DNA of 5,805 nucleotides from XYB2-FULL-45-11 sp964360375 (lineage in GTDB: Bacteria; Patescibacteriota; Patescibacteriia; UBA9934; GWF2-40-263), in NCBI GenBank assembly GCA_964360375.1, contig CAYHWG010000058.1, positions 1-5,805 of the forward strand. Direction: 5' to 3'. Shown in pieces: positions 1-4,488 of this stretch. The notes under the pieces were generated by a model that was not told the origin of the DNA, did no database searches, and saw nothing but the letters and a program-made list of their open reading frames with translations. The position numbers and the translations under genes were made by a program. How positions within the stretch are numbered: position 1 is the first letter of the stretch; each line of letters begins with the position of its first letter.

Positions 1-35
1 TCGAGTCCTTCGAAAATCTGAAGTTCTGAGTTCGA

Positions 36-147
36 TCAGCCGCGCGCTGAACGAGTCTGCTCTTTGACACATAGGTCTTGCCCGGAGTTGCTTCACAACT
101 CCGGGACTCGACTTCCCTCGTGACATGGTGTCATGGTGGATGAGAGT
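36..147 (+). promoter_or_regulatory. Structured leader, copy A, upstream of the 192-aa protein gene
   Basis: First of four related leaders. Hairpin H0 is TCAGC (36-40) / GCTGA (46-50), different in sequence from H0 of the later copies. GCTCTTTGACAC ends at 70. Hairpin H1 is a perfect 10-bp stem CCCGGAGTTG (81-90) / CAACTCCGGG (96-105) with loop CTTCA. The 40 bases 76-115 are identical in copies B and C. H2 is TGACA (121-125) / TGTCA (129-133), again different in sequence from the other copies but still paired. The conserved GATGAGAGT is at 139-147. H1 has no U-tract, so it is not a standard terminator. The RNA interpretation is inference from conserved pairing. I recognise no known riboswitch class. 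Confidence 0.6.
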
Positions 148-211
148 GAGAAATCGACGAGCAGTTTCGCACGTCGTCGAGGGGCACCTCGGCCAACATC
201 ACAGGAGGTAA
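140..211 (+). CDS. Possible 23-aa leader peptide (uORF) ending at the next gene's Shine-Dalgarno
   Basis: The ATG inside the conserved GATGAGAGT opens a 23-codon frame beginning MRVRNRR and ending HHRR. Its TAA (209-211) directly follows the AGGAGG (203-208) of the next gene and lies two bases before that gene's ATG at 214. This layout would allow translational coupling or attenuation. A GGTGG lies just upstream but is too close to the ATG to be a convincing ribosome site. Copies B, C and D also have ATG-AG(A/G) at this place. Translation is not shown; the frame could be incidental. Confidence 0.3.
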   Translation: MRVRNRRAVSHVVEGHLGQHHRR

Positions 212-213
212 TT

Positions 214-792
214 ATGCAGACCCCGAAGATCATCGCGTCCAAGATCCTGACCGCGTTCGACAAGAACACGATCGGCACGAAGGTGACCGATGTGGAACAG
301 TTCATGACGCGCCTCGTGAACCTCGTCAGTGCAACGAACTTCGAGACCCAGCGTCAACCCGGGCAGGCCTACATCCCGGCGAATGAATTGTGCGATTGTG
401 TTTCGGCCGGCGTCGGCACGCGCAGCCAGGATCCGAACGACTATGTCGTGCGTCTGTACCGCGGCAACGTTGAGCTCTTCCTCAAGCGCGAGAAGGCGGC
501 CAAGGTCGAAGGTATGGCACTCATCGTGTACACGCGCGAGGCCTACCTCAACGATCCGGACGTCCAGAAAGACGCGGATAAGCGTGAGCCTGTCGAACAG
601 AGCGACTGCACTCATGTCCTCGTCGCCGTCCTCGGCTTCGCGGGTCCGAAGGCGCCGCTCTCGCCCTACCGCCTGGTGCACAACCTCGCGGGCGGCAACA
701 AGGAGGCGGCCACCTGGACGACGGACGAAGTCCACGCGAAGGCCCTCGAGTCGAAGACCTACTACGACACCTGGTGCACGGTCGCGGACTAG
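214..792 (+). CDS. Hypothetical protein, 192 aa, soluble, unknown function
   Basis: I do not recognise this protein. The start at 214 is chosen because AGGAGG (203-208) sits five bases before the ATG; an in-frame ATG at 133 would read through the leader H2 and is unlikely. The protein begins MQTPKIIASKILTAFDKN. It has no signal peptide or membrane segment and is mixed-charged, with four cysteines (C60, C62, C132, C188) of which C60-D-C62 form a CxC pair. A hydrophobic strand-like stretch HVLVAVLGFAG lies around 134-144. Codons are strongly biased to G/C-ending forms (AAG, ATC, GTC, CTC, GAC), much more than in the genes at the right of the window, which could mean high expression or a different origin. 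It is preceded by structured leader A and followed within about ten bases of its stop by leader B. A real gene is likely; its function is open. Confidence 0.8.
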   Translation: MQTPKIIASKILTAFDKNTIGTKVTDVEQFMTRLVNLVSATNFETQRQPGQAYIPANELCDCVSAGVGTRSQDPNDYVVRLYRGNVELFLKREKAAKVEGMALIVYTREAYLNDPDVQKDADKREPVEQSDCTHVLVAVLGFAGPKAPLSPYRLVHNLAGGNKEAATWTTDEVHAKALESKTYYDTWCTVAD

Positions 793-801
793 TCGATCAA
801 C

Positions 802-928
802 CTTTTTCCTCTCACTTAGCTTCGTGCGAATGAGAAAATCGCTCTTTGAAACACAGATCTTGCCCGGAGTTGCTTCACAACTCCGGGACTCGACTTCGAA
901 CATCACATGTGTGGTGGGCGATGAGAGT
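802..928 (+). promoter_or_regulatory. Structured leader, copy B, upstream of the MopE-like protein gene
   Basis: This copy fills the gap after the 192-aa protein gene. The 34 bases 802-835 are identical to 2515-2548 of copy C and hold H0, a hairpin whose outer stem is TCTCA / TGAGA with a TTCGT apical loop. GCTCTTTGA is at 841-849. The 49 bases 858-906 are identical to copy C (2631-2679) and contain H1 (863-872 / 878-887). H2 is CATCAC (901-906) / GTGGTG (911-916) with loop ATGT and one G-U pair. GATGAGAGT is at 920-928. The GTGGTG arm is the part that could act as a weak ribosome site for ATG 921, and H2 would mask it. That function is inference. Confidence 0.65.
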
Positions 929-968
929 GTTCAACAAGCAGATCGGCGTGTCCGATCGGAGGTGGTGC

Positions 969-2117
969 ATGTTCCGTTTCATTCTGGTTCTGGTTGCTTT
1001 TACGTGTGCATGCGAATCAACAGAAATCGAAAAGAAGACCACGAGTGTGGTCGAAGAGGATCCGTGTCAAGGCGAGAAACTGTGTGACATCGATGATTTC
1101 GATGACGCGTCGTTTCCGACGATTGAGATTGTGGTAAAGCTTGACTGCGAATCGGTCGATGCGAAACAAAATGGTGACATCTGTGTATCCGTGTGCAGCG
1201 AGTGTGCTGCTGGTTTTCAATGCATTGACACAAACGGAAACTGGTTTCCGGATACGTGTGTTGCACCGGTAAAATCAACAACGCCAACTCGTGAACCTCC
1301 GCCCGTTGAAGTGCAGTGTGGCGGTACGACCGGACCGATCGGGATTCCATGCAGTGGCGCGTTTGGTGCTTGTGCGGAAAACGGCGTTGTCGAATGCGTC
1401 GAGGCCAAGTGGACATGTTCAACGGACGTTGGCGGAAGTCAGTCGCTTGCGACATTCGAAGTTTGCGACGGCAAGGACAACGATTGCAACGGGGTGACCG
1501 ATAACGGCACCGAATGCGAAGCATGTCCTGGTGGTCCGACCATGCCCTACTACCAAGACATGGATGAAGATGGGTACGGAAACGCAAGTGTCTCGAAAAT
1601 TCAGTGCTCTGGTATCCCAACGGTCGGCTGGAGTGATATCGCGGGCGACTGCGACGACAAGGATCCCTACACGTACCCAGGTAAAAAATGTGCATTCGTC
1701 GGCAAAAATGGAGAGACGAAGTTGAGCGTGTCGTATCCCATTCCTGTTGCTGGAGACTATGCGAATGATGACGTGACCATCTTCGTCCAAAAGACTCTAA
1801 AGGAAGAATTGGTTGGTGGTACATGGAGCGCGTCCTACGCGTTCAAGCCCGAAAACGGATTTGCCGAAATCGCCATCAATCCTTTAGACAAGTTCGTCCG
1901 ATTCAACACGATCAGCGCTCCTGGGTGGTGGTCATCATGCGGTGGTGCATTTGCAAATGGAGACATGAAGTATGCACTCAACCCAAACATGAAAGTTTAT
2001 CTTCTCAAAGACGGAATTTGGAAAGATGTAACTGAAAAGTTGATCGTGTACGAGCAGCTAAATGATGTGAGCAAAAGCGATAGCCAATTCATGTGCTCAG
2101 CGCTCCTGAAGCTCTAG
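969..2117 (+). CDS. MopE-like Cys-rich secreted protein, putative lipoprotein with metal-binding-type motifs, 382 aa
   Basis: The start at 969 is supported by GGAGG (958-962). The in-frame ATG at 921 inside leader B would add 16 residues (MRVFNKQIGV...) and cannot be excluded. The N-terminus MFRFILVLVAFTCACES is a short signal peptide; C15 after Ala-14 is a weak lipobox, so a lipoprotein is probable but not certain. Residues of about 115-155 carry a Cys-spaced segment (CGGTTGPIGIPC ... CAENG ... ECVEAKWTC). VCDGKDNDCNG (165-175), YYQDMDEDGYGN (194-205) and GDCDDKDPYTYPG (226-238) match the putative metal-binding motif of MopE-type proteins, with Asp-rich loops that could bind Ca2+ or a similar ion. 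The C-terminal 140 residues, with a WWSSCGG segment, belong to no family I recognise. It probably acts outside the cell membrane; its ligand or partner is unknown. Confidence 0.8.
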   Translation: MFRFILVLVAFTCACESTEIEKKTTSVVEEDPCQGEKLCDIDDFDDASFPTIEIVVKLDCESVDAKQNGDICVSVCSECAAGFQCIDTNGNWFPDTCVAPVKSTTPTREPPPVEVQCGGTTGPIGIPCSGAFGACAENGVVECVEAKWTCSTDVGGSQSLATFEVCDGKDNDCNGVTDNGTECEACPGGPTMPYYQDMDEDGYGNASVSKIQCSGIPTVGWSDIAGDCDDKDPYTYPGKKCAFVGKNGETKLSVSYPIPVAGDYANDDVTIFVQKTLKEELVGGTWSASYAFKPENGFAEIAINPLDKFVRFNTISAPGWWSSCGGAFANGDMKYALNPNMKVYLLKDGIWKDVTEKLIVYEQLNDVSKSDSQFMCSALLKL

Positions 2118-2230
2118 TTCCTTTCATCAAAACTCGCTCAACACGTTTCAGGAAGTTCCTGAATGCGTGTTGAGCCCTTTACTTCGAACATCACCCCGCG
2201 AAAGTCGCGAAGGTGGTGGACGATGAGAGA
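2118..2230 (+). promoter_or_regulatory. Structured leader, divergent copy D, upstream of the small basic protein gene
   Basis: This copy begins directly after the stop of the MopE-like gene. TTCCTTTCAT (2118-2127) and ACTCGCTC (2132-2139) match the start and middle of copy C, with the H0 region deleted. H1 is replaced by an unrelated long hairpin (2136-2175). ACTTCGAACATCACC (2181-2195) is then shared with B and C. H2 is the longest of the four: CATCACC (2189-2195) / GGTGGTG (2212-2218), plus an inner CGCG / CGCG (2197-2200 / 2206-2209) with loop AAAGT. GATGAGAGA is at 2222-2230. Keeping the layout while changing the hairpin sequences supports an RNA structure. The 3' arm of H2 holds a GGTGGTG that could be a masked ribosome site. 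Confidence 0.55.
2136..2175 (+). other. Long hairpin, possible terminator or H1 substitute
   Basis: GCTCAACACG (2136-2145) pairs perfectly with CGTGTTGAGC (2166-2175). Inside, TTCAGG (2147-2152) pairs with CCTGAA (2158-2163), leaving a five-base loop and small bulges. Only CCTTTA follows, so the U-tract is too weak for a confident intrinsic terminator. It lies 19 bases after the MopE-like gene and holds the place of H1 in leader D. Confidence 0.6.
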
Positions 2231-2486
2231 TTCACAAGGAGGACTTCATGAGATAAAGGCAATCACGCCTAAATCAGGTACTGTCATGAGTTGTTTTCGT
2301 GATGTGAAGACCACGAACGAGATCCGTGCTCGCCATGGTCTCGTTGCGGATCGCGATGAACTTGAGACCGAAGGGTTTCTTGTGAAGTCGCGTCGCTCCT
2401 GGATTCCGAGTGCATGGGATGACATCTCTCGCACGCGGGATGGTCGCTCCTGGAAGAACTATCGCCGCACCAAATGGCGCGCGTAG
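2223..2486 (+). CDS. Hypothetical small basic protein, up to 87 aa, start uncertain
   Basis: I do not recognise a family. The C-terminal part is convincingly protein-like, rich in Arg, Lys and Trp, and ends RSWKNYRRTKWRA, which could bind nucleic acid (inference only). There is no signal peptide or membrane segment. The start is unclear. ATG 2223 lies in the conserved GATGAGAGA of leader D, after GGTGGTG. ATG 2286 (MSCFRDVKTT, 66 aa) is a shorter choice with a poor ribosome site. ATG 2163 would lie inside the leader hairpin. The one strong Shine-Dalgarno, AAGGAGG (2236-2242), instead points to ATG 2248 in another frame, which stops after two codons. Either the coupling is unusual or the 5' end has suffered a frameshift. 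Confidence 0.5.
   Translation: MRDSQGGLHEIKAITPKSGTVMSCFRDVKTTNEIRARHGLVADRDELETEGFLVKSRRSWIPSAWDDISRTRDGRSWKNYRRTKWRA
2236..2256 (+). other. Strong ribosome site followed by a two-codon frame (ATG AGA TAA)
   Basis: AAGGAGG (2236-2242), spacer ACTTC, then ATG (2248-2250), AGA and TAA (2254-2256). The signal is as good as those of the neighbouring genes but leads to a dipeptide frame. It may be a regulatory minigene or the relic of a start shifted out of frame with the downstream protein. Confidence 0.5.
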
Positions 2487-2565
2487 ATTCGAAAAGGTGC
2501 CACACATCATCCAACTTTTTCCTCTCACTTAGCTTCGTGCGAATGAGAGACTCGCTCTTTGACAC

Positions 2566-2625
2566 GACCACCCCTTAATCCCCTCCCTGCCTGCCGGTAG
2601 GCAAGGCTTGTGAAGGAGGGGAGAT
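2566..2625. repeat. 60-bp palindromic repeat inserted in leader C
   Basis: Copies A and C compared show exactly 60 extra bases between TTTGACAC and ATAGG. The outer arms are CCCCTCC (2580-2586) and GGAGGGG (2615-2621). The left part, ACCACCCCTTAATCCCC, matches the repeat inside the glycosyltransferase gene (3910-3949). It has no coding capacity, so it would be moved in trans if it is mobile. Confidence 0.75.
2588..2603. repeat. Nested palindrome TGCCTGCCGGTAGGCA
   Basis: A 16-base palindrome, perfect apart from one G-T pair, in the loop of the larger repeat. It belongs to the TGCCTGCCGGCAGGCA type that I know as abundant in Patescibacteria genomes, where it often translates as LPAGRQ-like peptides. 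This suggests one repeat inserted into another. Confidence 0.65.
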
Positions 2626-2737
2626 ATAGGTCTTGCCCGGAGTTGCTTCACAACTCCGGGACTCGACTTCGAACATCACTTTGCGGCAGTCAAAAGGTGG
2701 TGATCGATGAGGGTGTACAATCAAAATGGAGGCAATC

Positions 2738-3145
2738 ATGCTGTGGTTTCCTGTTTGTTTTCTCATGGCTGTTCTTCTCGGCATGGGCAGCAATTGCGTA
2801 TGGATGGATCTCAAAGATCAGTTCCAATCAAAAGATGAGTATTGGAACGAATCGAAAACCCGTTTTATCGTCACAACTCTCTTTGGAGTGTTTTTCGCAC
2901 TTGTTACTTTCGGCTACATGTCGATCGCAATCGGTCTTGCTATTTATGTGGTGATCGGAAACACTATTCCTGATCCCGCATACATTCAAATCAACTACCT
3001 TGGAACGGGTATTGGAGCATTGGTCGGCGCACGAATCACGACGATTGAACAAACGACGGGTTACGGCCCACTCACAAAAACACTTCACTGGATTGATGAC
3101 GCAATCGAATCGTTCCGTACACGGAACCTTTTGCGAAAAAAATAA
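2738..3145 (+). CDS. Hypothetical integral membrane protein, 135 aa
   Basis: I do not recognise a family. The start at 2738 is chosen because GGAGG (2728-2732) precedes it by five bases; an in-frame ATG at 2726 overlaps that site. Residues 1-20 (MLWFPVCFLMAVLLGMG) form a first membrane segment or uncleaved signal. A polar loop of about 21-42 follows. Residues 43-74 are a long hydrophobic stretch, one long or two short helices. Residues 84-99 contain a short glycine-rich segment (YLGTGIGALVGA). The C-terminal 35 residues are polar and end in RNLLRKK, probably cytoplasmic. The gene is preceded by leader C and followed directly by an intrinsic terminator, so it is the last of the leader-linked group. 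Codon use is less G/C-rich than in the 192-aa protein gene. Confidence 0.7.
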   Translation: MLWFPVCFLMAVLLGMGSNCVWMDLKDQFQSKDEYWNESKTRFIVTTLFGVFFALVTFGYMSIAIGLAIYVVIGNTIPDPAYIQINYLGTGIGALVGARITTIEQTTGYGPLTKTLHWIDDAIESFRTRNLLRKK

Positions 3146-3152
3146 CGATCTC

Positions 3153-3187
3153 ACACCCAAACGGTTCTTCCGGGCGGGTGTTTTTTT
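3153..3187 (+). terminator. Intrinsic terminator after the membrane protein gene
   Basis: ACACCC (3153-3158) pairs with GGGTGT (3176-3181), with an inner CGG / CCG pair around TTCTT. A run of seven T (3181-3187) follows. It lies eight bases after the stop codon and closes the left gene group. Confidence 0.85.
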
Positions 3188-3200
3188 GTTGGGAAAGGGA

Positions 3201-3311
3201 AAGTTATGGAGTTATGAAGTGATGAAGTGAAGGAAAGAGACAATTTTTTATTTTTTTAAAATCAAAACACTGCACCATCTAACACTCCATAACTCCACCA
3301 CTCCATAACTT
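3201..3311. repeat. Imperfect 29-bp inverted repeat built of AGTTATGG-type 8-mers
   Basis: The left arm (3201-3229) is a degenerate tandem array: AGTTATGG, AGTTATGA, AGTGATGA, then AGTG. The right arm (3283-3311) is its inverted counterpart, made of CTCCATAA/CTCCACCA units; 24 of 29 positions match, including 12 in a row at the outer ends. The space between (3230-3282) is A/T-rich with runs of T (3243-3257). No coding sequence is seen. It may be a repeat pair or a recombination remnant; its role is unknown. Confidence 0.65.
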
Positions 3312-3321
3312 CCCCACTTTC

Positions 3322-3336
3322 TGCTATAATTCCCCC
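3322..3336 (+). promoter_or_regulatory. Extended -10 promoter giving a probably leaderless glycosyltransferase transcript
   Basis: TGCTATAAT (3322-3330) is a perfect extended -10 element (TGn plus TATAAT). Only six bases separate it from the ATG at 3337, so a start site about seven bases downstream falls on or next to the start codon. No good -35 is visible at the usual distance (TCCATA at 3302-3307), which extended -10 promoters tolerate. No Shine-Dalgarno precedes the ATG, in agreement with leaderless translation. Confidence 0.65.
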
Positions 3337-4488
3337 ATGAACATTGGCATTGATGCACGCATGTACGGACCACGAGTCGGTGGGGGCGGTCTTGGGAGAT
3401 ATGTTGAGGAGCTTGTGAAAGAGTTACAAGCGATCGACCACAAGAACCGTTATGTTTTGTTTTTGAAAAAAGAAAATTTTGACACGTGCGTGATCACCAA
3501 TCCAAACTTTGAAAAACGTCTCGCGGATGTCCATTGGTACACTCTCGAAGAACAAATCAAACTCGGTCGAATTATTGATCGCGAGCGTCTTGATCTTGTA
3601 CATTTTCCGCACTGGAATGTTCCCCTCTTTCTTCGAACACCATTTGTCGTCACGATCCATGATTTGATTTTGCTTGACGAGCCTTATAGCGCAAAAATTT
3701 CCACAAGACATCCTTGGATTTTTGCGGTAAAATACTTTGTGTACAAATACGTTCTTGCGTGTGCCATTTTTCGCGCAAAAAAAATCATCGCCGTTTCAAA
3801 CGCAACCAAAAATTCTCTCAAGCAACATTTCAAAAAACTCAATCCAAAAAAAATCGACGTTGTGTATGAGGGAGTAACCGCGTTTAGTGAGATGGTCGAC
3901 TTGGCTCTCGACCACCCCCTAACCCCCTCCTTTTCAAGGAGGGGGGACTTGCAACCTTACCTCCTCTACGTCGGAAACGCATTTCCCCATAAAAATCTTG
4001 AATGTTTACTCGAGGCGTTTACCCTGCTTCGACAAACACATCCTGATGTAAAACTGATTCTCGCTGGACATGAATCTGTTTTCTATAATCGTTTGCTCGA
4101 GACATCAAAAAACTCAACCTCTGTCGCGTTTTACAAAAACCCAACAGACAAAAAACTGGAAAATCTTTACAGAAACGCAACAATCTTTGTCTATCCATCA
4201 CGCCGAGAAGGCTTTGGTCTTCCGCCGCTTGAAGCAATGAGTTTCGGCGTTCCCGTCATTGCATCGGACATTCCAAGTTTACGAGAAATCCTGGGCGATG
4301 CGGCTGTCTTCTTCCCCCCAAATGACGCCAGTCATTTGACATCGGTCCTATCGGACCTATTGGTCCAACCCAAAAAACGCACCGAACTCATCCAGAAAGG
4401 ATTTGCGCAAATTAAACATTACTCCTGGCAAAAAATGGCGAACTCGATCCAAACGATTTACGAAACGTGTGAGAAAAAAACCCCTTAA
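3337..4488 (+). CDS. GT-B glycosyltransferase, GT4 family (mannosyltransferase-like), 383 aa
   Basis: Likely transfers a sugar from a nucleotide donor to a growing cell-surface glycan at the cytoplasmic face of the membrane. The N-terminal domain begins MNIGIDARMYGP with the glycine-rich GGGGLGRYVEEL (15-26), typical of GT4 acceptor domains. The donor domain begins at YLLYVGNAFPHKN (208-220), and REGFGLPPLEAMSFGVPVIASD (from 290) holds the EX7E pair E291/E299 expected for donor-sugar binding. Length is normal for the family. Residues of about 192-204 (DHPLTPSFSRRGD) are encoded by an inserted palindromic repeat in the linker between the two domains, kept in frame. The start is fixed by the extended -10 box just upstream; no Shine-Dalgarno is present. 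The 3' end overlaps the DUF4012 gene by 20 bases, suggesting co-translation. The exact donor and acceptor cannot be read from the sequence. Confidence 0.93.
   Translation: MNIGIDARMYGPRVGGGGLGRYVEELVKELQAIDHKNRYVLFLKKENFDTCVITNPNFEKRLADVHWYTLEEQIKLGRIIDRERLDLVHFPHWNVPLFLRTPFVVTIHDLILLDEPYSAKISTRHPWIFAVKYFVYKYVLACAIFRAKKIIAVSNATKNSLKQHFKKLNPKKIDVVYEGVTAFSEMVDLALDHPLTPSFSRRGDLQPYLLYVGNAFPHKNLECLLEAFTLLRQTHPDVKLILAGHESVFYNRLLETSKNSTSVAFYKNPTDKKLENLYRNATIFVYPSRREGFGLPPLEAMSFGVPVIASDIPSLREILGDAAVFFPPNDASHLTSVLSDLLVQPKKRTELIQKGFAQIKHYSWQKMANSIQTIYETCEKKTP
3910..3949. repeat. Palindromic repeat inserted in frame within the glycosyltransferase gene
   Basis: CCCCCTCCTT (3923-3932) and AAGGAGGGGG (3936-3945) form a perfect 10-bp stem with a three-base loop. 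The left flank ACCACCCCCTAA matches the repeat in leader C. The bases are read as HPLTPSFSRRG, a peptide I know as a frequent by-product of this repeat in bacterial genomes. It sits in the interdomain linker and is tolerated. Confidence 0.8.

Larger units (their letters stand above)
2515..2714 (+). promoter_or_regulatory. Structured leader, copy C, with a 60-bp insertion, upstream of the membrane protein gene
   Basis: H0 (2515-2548) is identical to copy B. Its outer stem CTCTCA (2522-2527) / TGAGAG (2544-2549) continues with TT/AA and GC/GC pairs and loop TTCGT (2534-2538). TTTGACAC is at 2558-2565. A 60-bp palindromic repeat then interrupts the leader (2566-2625), after which the sequence resumes at ATAGG as in copy A. 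H1 is at 2636-2645 / 2651-2660. H2 pairs ATCAC (2675-2679) with GTGAT (2700-2704). GATGAGGGT is at 2706-2714. AAGGTGGTGATC (2694-2705) differs by one base from a perfect complement to the usual 16S rRNA 3' end, so H2 would mask a ribosome site for ATG 2707. That ATG opens a 43-codon frame (2707-2838) overlapping the next gene out of frame. Confidence 0.65.

Noticed and set aside
2..67. Open frame from the left edge to TGA at 65-67 as the end of a gene
   Set aside because: Only about 21 codons, ending inside the leader block GCTCTTTGACAC, with no recognisable protein signature.
64..92. TTGACA in GCTCTTTGACAC as a -35 box of a promoter within each leader
   Set aside because: In copy A the expected -10 position at 87-92 reads GTTGCT inside hairpin H1. 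In copy B the hexamer is TTGAAA, and in copy C a 60-bp insertion separates it from anything downstream.
81..105. H1 hairpin as an intrinsic terminator
   Set aside because: The stem is strong but ACTCGACTTC follows in place of a U-tract, in all three copies.
199..906. 235-aa frame on the - strand
   Set aside because: It is the complement of the G/C-biased 192-aa gene, has no ribosome site, and would run through the leader hairpins.
846..968. TTG 846 as the start of the MopE-like gene
   Set aside because: It would translate hairpin H1. The same peptide arises at copy C in a frame unrelated to the next gene, so it is a product of the repeat.
329..1087. 252-aa + frame rich in Arg and Ser
   Set aside because: A frame-shifted shadow of the 192-aa gene; low-complexity Arg/Ser/Thr composition and it crosses leader B.
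1000..1824. 274-aa frame on the - strand
   Set aside because: A shadow of the MopE-like gene, with abnormal His/Arg/Ser composition and no ribosome site.
36..2714. Leaders as integron attC sites
   Set aside because: No integrase, no visible RYYYAAC/GTTRRRY core pair at the ends, and the conserved blocks lie before ribosome sites.
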